DNA of 64,000 nt, taken from Ecdyonurus torrentis. Its lineage: Eukaryota > Arthropoda > Insecta > Ephemeroptera > Heptageniidae. Within the stretch, counting starts at the first letter, position 1, and every line of letters begins with the position of its first letter. A program made the translations under genes and the position numbers. Under the pieces are notes generated by a model. That model was given only the letters and a program-made list of their open reading frames with translations, was not told where the DNA came from and ran no database searches. Below, one piece after another: positions 1 through 12,547 of this stretch. The stretch is from the NCBI GenBank assembly GCA_949318235.1, contig OX439128.1:51231707-51295706 (forward strand), written 5' to 3'.

Positions 1-140
1 AGATCAACAAATTAAGCTTGTAAAATCACACCACATTTTTATACGATCCAAATGTGGAAATATTAGATCTTTGAACCCCCCTCCCATCTTAAAACGTTGT
101 CAACTTTTGCATAACATCTCAAGGTAGTCCAGAAATACTT

Positions 141-185
<45 letters not shown>

Positions 186-862
186 GTCGTAAAAAAAGGA
201 TACTATATAATTATGTCCCAAGAGATTCCTAGACATTATTGTATTTTTTTTTTCTTGATTTAAATTTCTGTTGTAAATCATTTGAAATTTTAATAATTAT
301 AATACATTTTAAAAGTATTTAATTAACTTAAAGGGAATTAATTTAGATTGAGAGACAAAATAAATGTAACTTACTTATAGTTTGCAAGAACAAAAAAAAC
401 AAGAACAAAATCTTGGAAATTTTAACTAAAAATTTGTTGTGTAATATTATGCTTGCTTCTAGCGAGGATAAAAAAAGAACATGAAAGTAGGGTTTTGCGT
501 GATACGAGTGTGAGGGTGGATTATTTCCGTTGTGAACTTTGACCTCCTCCTTACATAATATAAAGACCAGCTGATCGACTTCACCCACACATGATGACGT
601 CATTTCAATTAGTGCGATCCTCATTTTCATAGACTATACTGTATATTATATGTAGGATGCGACACTTTCTGCCCACACGAAAATAATCCCGTACGTTAAT
701 TAGTTCTCCCGCATACATAGTCTTATATTATGTTGCTATATTATATGTTATCTAACATTGCCTACTATGTACTGTACACTCAAACAAGAATAATTTTATT
801 TATTTATTTTCGTACAGTCATTTTACTTAAAAATTAATTTCTATTGGCGTATAGCCATACAA

Positions 863-1026
863 TTGACTAAAAAAGAAACATCTGTTTTGAGGCTGACTTA
901 CAGCGATTTCACTTACATCCGCTTCCGTTTTGACGTACTACGCATGCGTAGTAAGTAGAAACGGAAACGGATATGAGTGAAATCACTTTAAGTCGGCCTT
1001 AAAACAGTTGTTCCTTTATTAGTCAA
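863..1026. mobile_element. Palindromic MITE, family A copy 1
   Basis: Near-perfect inverted repeat of about 164 bp. The ends read TTGACTAA and TTAGTCAA, and the centre is the self-complementary CTACGCATGCGTAG. Other copies lie at 28430-28593, 28737-28899 and 61681-61849. No coding capacity, so it is non-autonomous. The TA flank seen around two sister copies is not preserved here. Confidence 0.85.
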
Positions 1027-1163
1027 TGCAATCAGATGGAGATTTCAGTTGACGCAAAACTCTTATATAAATACATGTTATTCCCATAATATGCCAATAT
1101 TACCGTACCAAAATAAAATGACCGTACCATTTTAACTCCGCATGTATTACCCCCTCTAAGAGT

Positions 1164-1376
1164 ACTGTCAAGTAGGCTAACTACAGCCAAATTTTCAAAA
1201 ATTATATTTACTCCCTAACTAAAGATTATAGGGTCTTAAAACAAAAACTTAAGTAAAGCTTGATTTTACACTTTTTTTTTTTTTTTTTTTAGTTTTGTTT
1301 CACATTGCTATGAGTTTTAGTTATAGGAGTAAATAATTTTTGAAAATTGGGCTAAAATCACCCCTTTTGACGGTAA
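1164..1376. repeat. Foldback repeat, family S copy 1
   Basis: Two inverted arms of about 90 bp separated by a T tract. The left arm contains TTTACTCCCTAACTAAA; the right arm contains the matching TTTTAGTTATAGGAGTAAA and ends near TTTTGACGG. A second copy at 34474-35118 is split by another element. Confidence 0.7.
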
Positions 1377-1970
1377 CATTGAAAATTTAGCGCGTGATTA
1401 TTTGAATGGTAAAATATTCAATATTAGTCAAGTGCAACCAACAAAAAATAATTGTACACTTCACAAAAAATATTATTCTTATGCACAGAGAAGACTTTTT
1501 TTTCTTGTTCTTTTTGAAGTTAAATAAACAAAATTCTGTATTCCTTACAGTATACATATTTGGGCTTCACAAAAGGTGTACATGATAAATTAATTGATAG
1601 ATTCCTATGTAAGCACGTACTGTATGTTAAAGAAATATAAAATTAAGATTGATGTAAAGTTGAAGATTGATTAAAACACACGTATATGTATATTGTTTGC
1701 GTTTTGTTGCACGAGGGTATATAATTTGCGTAAATAAATAGTAGAGAGAAAAAATAATAAATTAGTACAAAGAAAGGTTATTTGCCTCGGTCAATATTTT
1801 ACTTTGCTCAGGCGAGATGTAACTGGAAATTCCCATCTATATAAGAGAGGTGATATATATAGTTTATTTATGTAGCTTTTTGTTATTTCAATTGTTATAC
1901 ACAAGGTGTTTTAATATCCTTCATAAATTACGTACTATAATAATCTTAAGAACTATAAAAATCAATCCTG

Positions 1971-2009
<39 letters not shown>

Positions 2010-2456
2010 CGTGCTTAAATTAAAAGTACCAAATATAGAATTTTGTTATGATTTTCGATTGAAGATAATCTCCAAATGGGTGTTAACCATAGAACTTTGT
2101 ACAAAATCTATAACTTATTGCTATAGCCTTACGTTAGTGCGTTAGTTTATCAAAAAAAAAAAAAAAAAACTTTCCCATTTTTTCCTTGCTGCCTATGATT
2201 GGCTAATGCGTTACTCCGGTAACATTTATTCAAAAAGTTTGTAATAGTAATAATTTCGTTTACTCCTTTGTTTTAAAATAATTAAAGAACGAGGAAACTT
2301 GTTAAATTATAAAGTATATATAGAGACATTTTATAGCACCTCTTCCACATTATTGATTTTAATTTAAAATAGTTTTAATTATAATACTGTCTCTAAAAAA
2401 GAGTTGTCATCTTTTAAAAAATTTCTTTTGAATTTACTTAATGTAACAATTCCTAT

Positions 2457-2491
<35 letters not shown>

Positions 2492-2879
2492 CATAAAGCA
2501 ACGTAAAGAAAGTCTTCATTCTATTCAATAAAGTCTTCCATTCCTTATACGAGCATATAGAGTATAAGAACGCAATGAAAAATTTACGTATGTACAGTAC
2601 TTTCCCACATGGTATTTTGTACTTAAGTACCATATATACATATGTACATACATGCCACAGTACCACTTTACATACAAAATGTACGTAAATTACTGTAGTT
2701 AAAGTAAGTAAACGTTATGTATTATACACTCACTACGTACGTATACTTTCTTTGTACTTTTGTGAGGTCAAGGTTAGGGTTACTGCTTATATTTTTCGAC
2801 CTTACAATGAGTGTTGTTTCAATATAGACTTCAAAACAATGAATAATATATATTATTGGGTTACTGTTTACTGTAGCCT

Positions 2880-3365
2880 CTATTATTTGGATTAGAGTAC
2901 ATTATAGTCCTGAGTGAGTTAAATTTTATAATGTATTTTTACAGTTCATGCATAGGGAGGTTGCATTCATATAAAAGTCGGCGCCATATGTAAGCACTAA
3001 ATAACTAGATCCGGTATGGAAAAATGACATTTTGCCAATTTAAAAATACTTATTAGTATTTTTGAGAACATTGATATGGCGTTAACAGGTTCAATTAGGT
3101 TTTCAAGTATGCTAGAAAAATAACAACCAAATAATTGTCCAAAGAAAACAGTTCTAAAGGACACGTATTAGCCCTATGCTGAGCAATGTTATTCATTGTT
3201 TTAGTATGACGTCATGCGCTTCCACTCTTATAGACTAAAAAAAAAAAAAAAAAAAAAAAACATCGTGGGCTGCCTAGATTTGGGTTCGAGCATAGTGTAT
3301 AGTCCTGCGTTACATTTTGTAATGTATTGTTACAGTAAAGTTGCTTCATTCATGTATGTATTTCA
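2880..3365 (+). repeat. Pair of diverged direct repeats
   Basis: The segment at about 2880-2985 and the one at about 3278-3365 share the order TATAGTCCTG, then TTTTRTAATGTATT, TTACAG and GCATTCAT-like motifs. They are diverged direct copies of an unnamed repeat. Between them (3140-3215) is CCTATGCTGAGCAATGTTAT, which recurs near 53140. Confidence 0.5.
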
Positions 3366-4160
3366 TACAGTACGCTTTGCCAATTTAGTTTTGAGTAAAA
3401 CTACACGGCTTCATCACTCACGTGGTTACAAAATGTATATCATATCATACGACGTAATTATCATATTTGTCGGCTGAGTGAGCGAGCAAGTTAAAGGGGT
3501 GTCTTGCCTGTGCCCATGCCGGTGTTGCTATGCATTGCTATGCCCAGTATGACATCGATCGTACCGGCTTTAGGGGCGCCAGTGGCGCTACTAGTTGGTT
3601 GAATAGTACAACACTGACTCGGCGACGAACGCCCTTATTTTGCACAAAACTGCGATCACAGTTGCATGGTATAGGCATATACCAGTAGGGGTTGCCCTCT
3701 CGCGGAATGTCAACAAACACCTGGATTTATTTATATGCATGATCGATGTAAAGTACTTACTGTTACTTTTTTGTGTTTTGTTTAAATAATAATGTAATAA
3801 ACTACACTCTATACGGTGTTACGTTTGCTGTTATTATACAGATTATGTGGCTGCTTATTCGCTATATTATCATACATTATAAATATAGCAAATAACACCA
3901 TTAATTTTAATAATTTGCATTAAAATAGCAAATTACCTCCCTCTGACAAAAGTTAAAAAAAAAATAATAATGAAACAACACGGATAAAATAAATTGCGTA
4001 ATTTATGTGGTATAGTATAATTGTTGTTATTTATAAGTTGATTTAATATTTATACTGTTCTGCTGTACAGTAGAATTCAATATTGCTAAAATTACGGTTT
4101 TATGAATAAAAAAATATTGTTGAAATCGAGCTATAGCTCAATCATTATACGCTTTTCATT

Positions 4161-4184
4161 CCCCCCCCCCCCCCCCCCCCCCCC
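4161..4184 (+). repeat. Poly(C) tract
   Basis: Run of 24 cytosines in a strongly AT-rich context. Similar shorter C or G runs occur at about 13987-14000, 49478-49492 and 63239-63251. Confidence 0.95.
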
Positions 4185-5027
4185 GTTCATTGAAAGTATA
4201 ATTCTCTCACATGAATAACATTGAACATTAATCGCAAATATATGAATGGTACAAAAAAAGAATAATAATTGAATCATGGTCAAGTGAACATAGTACACTT
4301 AATAGTTTATTGAATGCAAGTACTTTATATATTCAACTTAACATTTGCATGAATTATTAAATGCAATAACGTCAATACATCAATCGTATTTGATTTATTT
4401 ATTTCTTCATGTTATGAGTGCGGGGAATTATGAATAACTTATATGTATATATGAACACATGCAGAGGTCACATATATCAACGTTTTTTTTTTTTTTTTTA
4501 AACTGTGTGTTACATTATTTTGTATCAAGTTTGGAGAGTGATTTGCGTATATAGAAAAGTTCTAATATATATGTATAATATAGACTTATCTCTCCCTTTC
4601 ATATATATTATCGTTACGTGTATGTAATACTTTGTATTGTACGGTTTCTTAGACTGACAGTACTTTTTTTTAAGTACAGACTTAAATACACTTATAAGTG
4701 TTCCTCTTTTTTTTTTTATAACATTCTGCATATTATATCCAAACCATTTGTATGATGTTATTGTAGAGTGAGAGAGAGAGACAGAGAGTTTTTCTCATAA
4801 AGATGAGCATGTGATATAGTACAATACAAAACGAAATTTAAATTATTAATTGCCTTACTAAATCGTGGGTGGTCCCATTCTTTATTATGAATAATGGTTG
4901 TACACATTAATATAGAAACATGCCATACAAAAGTACTAATATAATTGATTATTGGTAATTAATAATTAAAATTACAAACATGTGCCAGTATATTTAAACA
5001 ATACATAATGTAAGTTTCAAAATGGCA

Positions 5028-5029
<2 letters not shown>

Positions 5030-5123
<94 letters not shown>
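5030..5123 (+). repeat. (GA)n microsatellite
   Basis: About 94 bp of uninterrupted GA dinucleotides. Comparable long GA/CT tracts occur at 19843-19898, 23355-23406 and 36043-36109, so this simple repeat is abundant in the genome. Confidence 0.98.
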
Positions 5124-5125
<2 letters not shown>

Positions 5126-6094
5126 TTTAGGTCAAAGGAAGAATGGTCCAAGCTCCCAAAATTACAGATTTCATCTCACAACGAATATATTCGAGCTGAG
5201 TGAGTTTTGGGGTTGTGTGCACAGAGCATAAATTTTTGTTTGGAGCAAATGCGTTACCGAAGGGTGGGTTGTGGTTGCGTGAACAAAGACTAATATAAAT
5301 GATTAAACTTGACCAACTTAGGGCTACAATTGATTGAACCAGCATGGTGGACATCGCAATAAAAACAAGGAAAGTAAAACAAATTATTAAAAAAAAAAAA
5401 AAAAAAAAAGAACAAGAAGAACAAGAACAAGAACAAAAACAAAAAAAAAAGAAAGAAAGACATCGACTTTAAACGTAAAATGATTCCCTCGTTTATTAAA
5501 AAGAATCTTCGGTATTTTTACAATACATTCTTTTAAAAACAAATGAATAAACAAAAGTATTTAAGAGAGCAAATAAAAACATTGCAATTGAGATGAAAAA
5601 TCAGTATATTTTGGGTTGCACATAATGCTCAACGATTGAAAAATTATAATAATTATTATTTATTTTTATTTAAAGATTTTATCGAGTTCCATGTCTTTTA
5701 CAGCCGCATACAGGTGCTTTTCCAACCCTATTACATTTATAGTGCATAGTGCCTCTTTCTTTGCTATATATTTTGTACAAACTGTATTATCCATCATAAA
5801 TATAATTTTCGTAGTTGCAAATAAAGTTGTACATATAAATGTGATATTGGCGGTAAAAGTGTGTCCAGCAGCGACTTAAGTTATTTGTATCTGCAATGTG
5901 GAGCAAGGCTAAATCTTGAGTGCACTCGCACGCAGATAGCTTACAAGATTGAAACTAAACTGTTTTCAACAACACCTGTCGAGCAGTAATTAATTTTAAC
6001 TAACGAATCATCCACGCAACTCTGTTTTATTTCTGCTAAATTGAAGTATTTATTAAAAAAAAAAAAAAAAAAAAAAATCAACTATTCAATGTAA

Positions 6095-6410
6095 GTATTT
6101 AGTATTCAATGCCAGTTGTTGACATGCTAATAGCTTTTTACGTTTTTTTTTTTTAATGAAAAAGGTCGAGTACCAATTGTTGGCACTTATAGAGAAATAT
6201 TAAGGTGAAAGGATTTTTTGATGCCACCATGCCACCATTGAGTCCAATCATCTTAAAAATACCTAACATTATTAGGAGATAGAAAATTAAAGGAATCTCA
6301 GATTTTCCTGGATATCCAAAATTTTCAAGTTGTAAGTCACTAACAAAATCATTAACAAATCTGCCAACATTTGGTACCTTCCAACAACTGGGTTTGGACC
6401 ATTATGTTAC
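6095..6410 (+). repeat. Dispersed repeat family N, copy 1
   Basis: Shares several ordered blocks with 42485-42825, including CCACCATTGAGTCCAATC, TGGNTATCCAAAATTT and CATTAACAWRTYTGCCAACA. It is a diverged, non-coding interspersed repeat with no recognised family name. Confidence 0.6.
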
Positions 6411-7542
6411 CTGCGTGATAAAAAAAAATCATCGCTGTATTTTTTTTTTTTTTTAATTAACAAGTCAAAGCATGTGTAGTATTCCTCATTTCAAAATTTC
6501 TCTGCGCATTAGCTTTCTCAAAAATATCTATAGCAATGTTAACAGATAGAAAATTTAAGAAATCCATACGATTTTTCCGTTTCACCTGTGTAAAGTGCTG
6601 CACCGCGGTAAGTTCCATTGCTTAAAATTGAAACAAATAAGTCACCTTTTGTTTCTCTTGGTCTCTAAGCACAAAATGATGCTGTATACACCAAGAAAAA
6701 CAAAAAGTGAAAAAGGGTAATCTTTAGTTTAAATCATGGCCAAACGAGTCTTTGTAAGTTCAAAGGTGAATCTTATTCAAATGAAGTAGCTAACTGAGGT
6801 AGTGTATCATAAAATGTTAGCCGAAAGTCTATACCTTAGTTAACAGATAGTGTAGTAAACATACAACATACGCCAGGTTTTTAATTGTAATAAATCATGA
6901 TGACTTTACGAATGAACTTATTGAATCAGTGAGGACGTTTTGCTAATCAAGAAATTAAACTCCGATCTCTACTACTTTGGTATACGTATATAATATGTCC
7001 ATAACTATATTGTTAAATCGCATATTGTTTTATAAGTAACATTCAATATAGGGTACTGTAGTGCAGAGCAGATAAAACGTAGCTAGTGGAACGGAGATAT
7101 TCAAATAAGACGCACACTTTGCCAAAGACATACTTTTGACGCGATTTTTAACTTACGTAAAATTTATTACTTGTATAATAAAAAGTATAAATTAAAACAT
7201 CCTGTTTTTAATGTTAAAAAATAGTCGTATTAAAAACAATATAAATTTTTGAAACAGTGACGTCTAGGCGTGACAAAATGATTGTTTTGTTACCGCGCGG
7301 CTTTATTTAATGTTGTCCTTGATAGGGTTGAGTGGCAATCGTTTGTGATATTTTGTGTTGTTAGCAAAATGATGCACATGCGAGAGACAAGTCATCACAG
7401 ATCAAAGAGAGATTTGAGTTTGTACGTTTAGGTGCACAGTAAGCGACAAACGGGAAGCCTATCTCGCAGGCGTCAAAGTTAGTTAATCATTTAGCTCGCG
7501 AGTGTTTTTAAATTTATAGTTTTGATAAGTTGCTTTTATAAG

Positions 7543-7873
7543 TTAATGGAGTAGGGTACCAACGTCGTCCATTAGGCTTAAACTTTTCTCGTCAAAAAAA
7601 TCTGAAATTTTGCACAATACTTCAGCTTGAGATAATTTCAAATATATAAAAATTTTGGGGGGTCACCGTGCAAATTAATGTTATAAGATTTTTTGAAATT
7701 TTAAGCCCAAGGCCCAATGTTAATTTAAATTTTTTTGTTTTTTTCGGGACGGTCAAACATCATGAAATTTTTTATCACGGCTAGGTGTGACTTTTAGCTA
7801 CACAATGACACCAAATTTAGACCCAAAACTCTTCTAGTTTTGGAGATATAAGGTCGGTACCCTACTCCCTTAA
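7543..7873. mobile_element. TTAA-flanked element, family D copy 1
   Basis: Bounded by TTAA on both sides, with terminal inverted repeats GGAGTAGGGTACC and GGTACCCTACTCC. A copy in the opposite orientation is at 39541-39870, also TTAA-bounded; decayed copies lie at about 58826-59150 and 63500-63770. TTAA duplication with short inverted ends is the hallmark of piggyBac-type transposition. No transposase is encoded. Confidence 0.8.
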
Positions 7874-8186
7874 ACGTGACTTTCATGTATACATCAGACT
7901 GTGTGCGTAATTTTTATTAGTGCAAGGAAAGAATAAATTACGTAATTTATTCTGCATTCAAAATTCTTTTTATTGATTTCTTCCATCCTACATTCATGAC
8001 AAATGTAAAATGCATTAGCTTAGGTTATTGCCTCCAAATGGACAATGTAGAAATGATTGTCAATAAAATATTTACAAGCACATACATATGCAATGACAGT
8101 CAATAATCACGTTACAATATTTCAAATTACATGGAAATTTGTGTTTAAAATGAGTCATCGTTCATAAATTGAGTAATATTGATTGT

Positions 8187-8562
8187 AGCCCTTGTCAAAT
8201 TACTTTTTTATCATTTAGAATACTAGATTGATAATTGCCATACCTTATTATCCATGAATTAGACACCAACACGTTGGTTTTGTATTTATTTTTTTTTCGG
8301 CTATTTCACGTATCTGACGTCACAATGTACCTCCGCCAATCACAGTCACCGCTCTGGTCACGTGATAAATTCAAGTACCTCCCTCAAATTCTTTACCCCT
8401 ATCACGACCCCATCGGTACATTGTGACGTCAGATACGTGAAATAACCGCTAAAATGAAAATAAATACAAAATCAACGTGTTGGTGTCTAGTTCATGGATA
8501 ATAAGGTATGGTAATTATCAATCTAGTATACTAAATGATAAAAAAGTAAGTTGACAAGAGCT
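8187..8562. mobile_element. Long-arm palindromic foldback element, family B
   Basis: About 376 bp with two inverted arms of roughly 150 bp (AGCCCTTGTCAA at one end, TTGACAAGAGCT at the other). The arms include ACTAGATTGATAATT and TGTGACGTCAGATACGTG-type segments. The unpaired loop of about 70 bp is less AT-rich. Single copy in this window. No coding capacity. Confidence 0.85.
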
Positions 8563-9059
8563 TTAATGTCATATACAGTATAAGTGATGCTAAATTATAA
8601 CAATTAACATGAATACTTATACTATTCAACATGATATTTATGCTCTGTAGTATAGTTATTACTTATTATGTAGTATAGCATAAAGTATGCTGAATCTTTT
8701 AATAAATTGTACTTAAAATGAGCTATAACATAATTATTATATGTATTTACTTTTATTCATCATATGAATTTATTATAATTTTTATATTATTGCTTCTACA
8801 GACACAACTTTATCTTACACAAATCTTATCTCGTCAATTTATAATCAAAATTTTTGTTACCAATTGGGGGAAAAAAAAAAAAAAAAAATGAATATATGAA
8901 TAATCTATAATAAATATTGTTCTATAATATACACTCCTTTTCTGATGTATCATATTAGTATTAGCAAATAATATTTTGTCAACAATTAGTCGTTAGACAA
9001 ATTAGATAATCCATAGATATGTATTGTGTGGTGTCAGGTGGCTAAAGTATATAATATAG

Positions 9060-9322
9060 CTTATATATATAGTATAGCCCCTCCCACTGCAGTGTGAGAA
9101 AGGGAGACTGGAGCGGTGCGCTGACTCCGTAGTACCCGCGAAGAGAAGTAAATTAAGTTTGCCGCAAACTCAGTCTCTGGTGCGCGGTCCTCCAGGATAC
9201 ATCGCTTATAATATTATATCTAGTTAACCAGTGCTTCGTATGTAATAGTTGCTGCTTAACTGCAGCATTATATTTAAATATTACGTGTGTTAATAGTCAG
9301 TTTATATTCATGTGTCGTTGTA
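9060..9322 (+). promoter_or_regulatory. Possible promoter and 5' UTR of GSK3
   Basis: A TATATATATAG stretch at about 9063-9074 is followed by CCCCTCCCAC and then about 120 bp that is clearly more GC-rich than the surroundings. The patch leads directly into an ATG-initiated frame at 9323. The composition and position fit a transcription start region, but there is no transcript evidence. Confidence 0.35.
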
Positions 9323-9728
9323 ATGGCTCCTAATGAACGTGTTTGGCCCGAGTGTAAAAATTGTGAACAATCACAAAATAAACATAAGAATGTGACTGAA
9401 GTACAGGAATATCGTCATAATAATAATAATAACAATCATCATCGTGTTACTGCATCGCAAGTAGAAGCTTCATTATTAAGATCAGGAGCAGCAGCAGAAG
9501 TAGGAGGTAGTTCGGTATCCGCCGGCTATCATGAGTGTTATTGCTGTAGTAACATACCTCCCACGTGGTCAAGACTTGCAATGTTCTTCAGGAAATTAAA
9601 GTTAGCTCTAAGTGAGTCCATTTCTTCGTCGACTTCACGAAGTGCAGGAGGTACAACAACAATTCAAAATAATGACTTCAATTTCGCAGACTTACCTAAC
9701 AATTCACAATTTGCATTGTTTGATGCAG
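9323..9728 (+). CDS. GSK3B: Candidate first coding exon of GSK3 (N-terminal extension)
   Basis: An ATG in good context (G at -3, G at +4) opens a frame of about 145 codons in AT-rich DNA, in which stops are otherwise frequent. The peptide begins MAPNERVWPECK, has an Asn/His run, a Gly/Ala/Ser-rich part, a CYCC motif, a basic-hydrophobic stretch (WSRLAMFFRKLKLALS) and a Ser/Asn-rich end. The next GSK3 exon at 27003 needs a phase-1 partner. Three donors here have that phase: after 9611 (A|GTGAGT), after 9650 (G|GTACAA) and after 9728 (CAG|GCAAGC, a GC-type donor). Beyond 9728 the frame degenerates into Ile/Leu codons, as expected for intron. The canonical GSK3 N-terminus with its inhibitory Ser9 motif is not visible. 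Codons are A/T-ending, like LRRC58 exon 1. It could instead be an unrelated short gene. Confidence 0.4.
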
Positions 9729-11537
9729 GCAAGCGAGATATAATATTATTATTGTTATTATATTAATTTTTTTGGTTTTTTGTTTATTTATATCGTAATA
9801 CTTGGCTATTTTTAAATTTTTATATTTTAAAGTTATGCATACATGCTCTCGCTCGCTCAACTGTAGTTATAGCATACTGTCCTATATAAGTACGTTGCCA
9901 ACTAGAAAATTTTAAGTGAAATAAAGCATAATTTTTTTGAAAGACAAGTTCGTGCGGGAGAGAAAATTAGTTTTAGTTTTTTTTTTTTTTTTTAGTGGGC
10001 CATGGTGTATGACTTACGGATGAAAGAAAGAAAAGTCCTATGCCAATTTAAAGATTTAGGTTTATAGTACTTTTATTTTATTTTTTACTTGCATTACATT
10101 AAATTTAAGAAGAAAAAAAAATTAAAGAACTTTTTTTTTTTGACAAAGTTTTTAGTGTTAATAAGTAGTTTTAAAATTTAAAAATATTTTTGTGGCATCA
10201 AAAGTTATTTAATTACGTTTTCAGGGGAAGTTTAAATATATGATGAACTTCAAAGTTAAATATAATTTTTGAAGCTTCTTTTGACACAAGAATTTCAAGG
10301 TTTATAGTTCATTAAAAATAGAAATAGAGGGAAATAATTATTAATAATATATTAATTAAATAGACTTCAAATTTGTAACTCACGTTAATCAAAATCTCTG
10401 CATGATAGTATCCCACAGTATTTATATATAGGTAATAGGTATTAAGGTTCCCTTAAAAAAATGTCTTAAGGGTGTGCCAAAGCCTATACCAATAACTTTA
10501 TTCCATCAGTACACCTAATTTTATTGAAATTTACACTAAAACGGGATACGACGAAATAAAAATTATTTAAGTATAGTAGGCAACAAGAATTACAAAACCT
10601 ATATTTTACCCATAGAAATTCGAAGTAATGCTCGGTAAAAAATTAGTCGTCATTCCAGTTTGTTTATACATACATTATGTGTAACGTGAAATCAGAAAAT
10701 GATGTTACGAGAACGAAACTATAATATATCATAATTATGTATATCATCTCCATATCATGTACATATATAGCAGTGATAGATTTCATTTTAAATTGTAACG
10801 TCCTTGAAACGTGATATATGGAAATAGGTATAAACGTGAAGATATACCTATTTACCAACTTGTTTAATGTTAATTATCATAATAGTATATTCATACAGGT
10901 GTATTTATTTAGTTTTACTTTCCAAATTTGTATATGTATGTATGTATGTAAGTATAGCTGACACATGTAGCCTGCAGCTAATATAACATAGTAATAAATA
11001 AAAACAGGCCATCTCCACACACCGCGTATACATATATAATATTATAAGAGAGTACGTACTTGTAATGGGAGTAAAGTAGGCCGCGTCAGCTGGTTATATG
11101 TACCGCACTGTATTAATTAATTGTTTTCATTGCAGCGTGAAACTTTTTTTTTTTACTTTGTCCGATTGCTTTCAATCTCGATATTTGAGATATTGGGGTA
11201 CTCTCTCTCTCTCTCTCTCTCTCTACTCTCTAACTATTCAAATCATATCACTAACACTATATATAACGTTGTGTATGTAAATAAAAATAGAAATTTACAA
11301 TGGATTAACCTTGATCTTGAATATTTAATTTAATATCAACAATATGACGAGGAGAGAGAGTGAGAGAGTGATTTTCAAAATTTAGGTCTTGCTCTACACT
11401 TTCTTCTCTATTCAGTCAGTCCTCAAACTTATAAGTGGAGAGGTCAGTAGCTAGTAAAGAATCACAATAAAACTTGAACTAACAAATGTATACAAACAAT
11501 TAGTTAAGAGATATTTTTAATGAATTTCATTAGGGTG

Positions 11538-11575
<38 letters not shown>

Positions 11576-12515
11576 CGTTAAATACTTGCGTCTAGACTTC
11601 TTCTTGTAGACTTGTTCTTTAAACCTGTTATCTTTCCTCCCCAAAAAAATGCGCAATTCCATTTACAAAGTATTAGATGATAAGAGCATTTTTTTTTTCT
11701 GAAGTACTACTGAAGTGTGTTCTGAAGTACGAAAATAACAAAAAAATAAAACACAATAGGATTTACAGAAAAAGCTTCGTAATTGTTTTTTTTTTTTTTT
11801 ATATATTCTTGATATGAAAGTGCCTTAAAATTTGTTAGAGAATAATAATAAGATTGTATCGCTTTTATTTTTTGTATATTATCTTGATTAAAATTTACTT
11901 TAGAAGTTTCTGTATAGTTGTGATGATAAATAGAGTGTTGTTATTCAGTACACGGAGCCCAATAAGTTGCGTATTAGTTGATACTTATGGAGTACATACA
12001 TACATTACATACATACATAGTAATTATAATACTGACGAGGCCGCACAACGTGCAAGACGTGCAATGAAAACTTTGTAATTATCACATTTACATTCACCAC
12101 ACGAACACGTGAGAATTTCAAATACAATAACTTTTGTCTTTTCTTTGTACCTAAGTTATGTATTATAACAATTTATATAACAAATTAGTTTGGCACGTAC
12201 GTCCTCTAATTTAGCATGACAATTATTATTATTATTTATTATGGTCTCAAAAAGCTCAAAAATCAAACTTTTTAAAACTTTTTTTTTTATTTATTTTTTA
12301 TTTTTTTAGTATTGGAAATATTTGTAATTGTCGATAAAAAAATACTAAATTTTTACCGTCAATACGAGTAACGAGTAAGTTTCATATTGAAGGTCGTAAA
12401 GAAATCAATTTCAAATCACTTTTATAAATAATAGATTTCAATGTAAAAAACTGAAAATAAAAGTGAATAAAATTAACAAAAACGTTAGCATGTTACCAGT
12501 GGAGATGTGTAACCA

Positions 12516-12547
<32 letters not shown>

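Larger units (their letters stand above)
1..9060. other. Gene-free AT-rich upstream region
   Basis: I find no supportable exon here. Open frames are short and low-complexity. The stretch holds homopolymers (T 144-183, A 1971-2006, C 4161-4184), a (GA)n tract at 5030-5123 and several dispersed repeats listed separately: a mariner-like palindrome at 863-1026, a foldback at 1164-1376, a TTAA element at 7543-7873 and a long-arm palindrome at 8187-8562. Enhancers of the downstream gene could lie here but none can be called from sequence alone. Confidence 0.7.

Noticed and set aside
3538..3720. 60-codon minus-strand frame (GC-richer segment)
   Set aside because: No domain recognised, no splice context; the GC-richer DNA seems to belong to a dispersed repeat.
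5022..5231. Frame rich in Arg-Glu repeats, and similar ones at 19758-19943, 23289-23546 and 35971-36225
   Set aside because: Translation of (GA)n or (CT)n tracts, not a protein.
11854..12078. Frame ending in a basic helix-like segment (DEAAQRARRAMKTL), considered as a first GSK3 exon
   Set aside because: Stop codon follows without a phase-1 donor and there is no Ser9-type motif or 5' UTR context.
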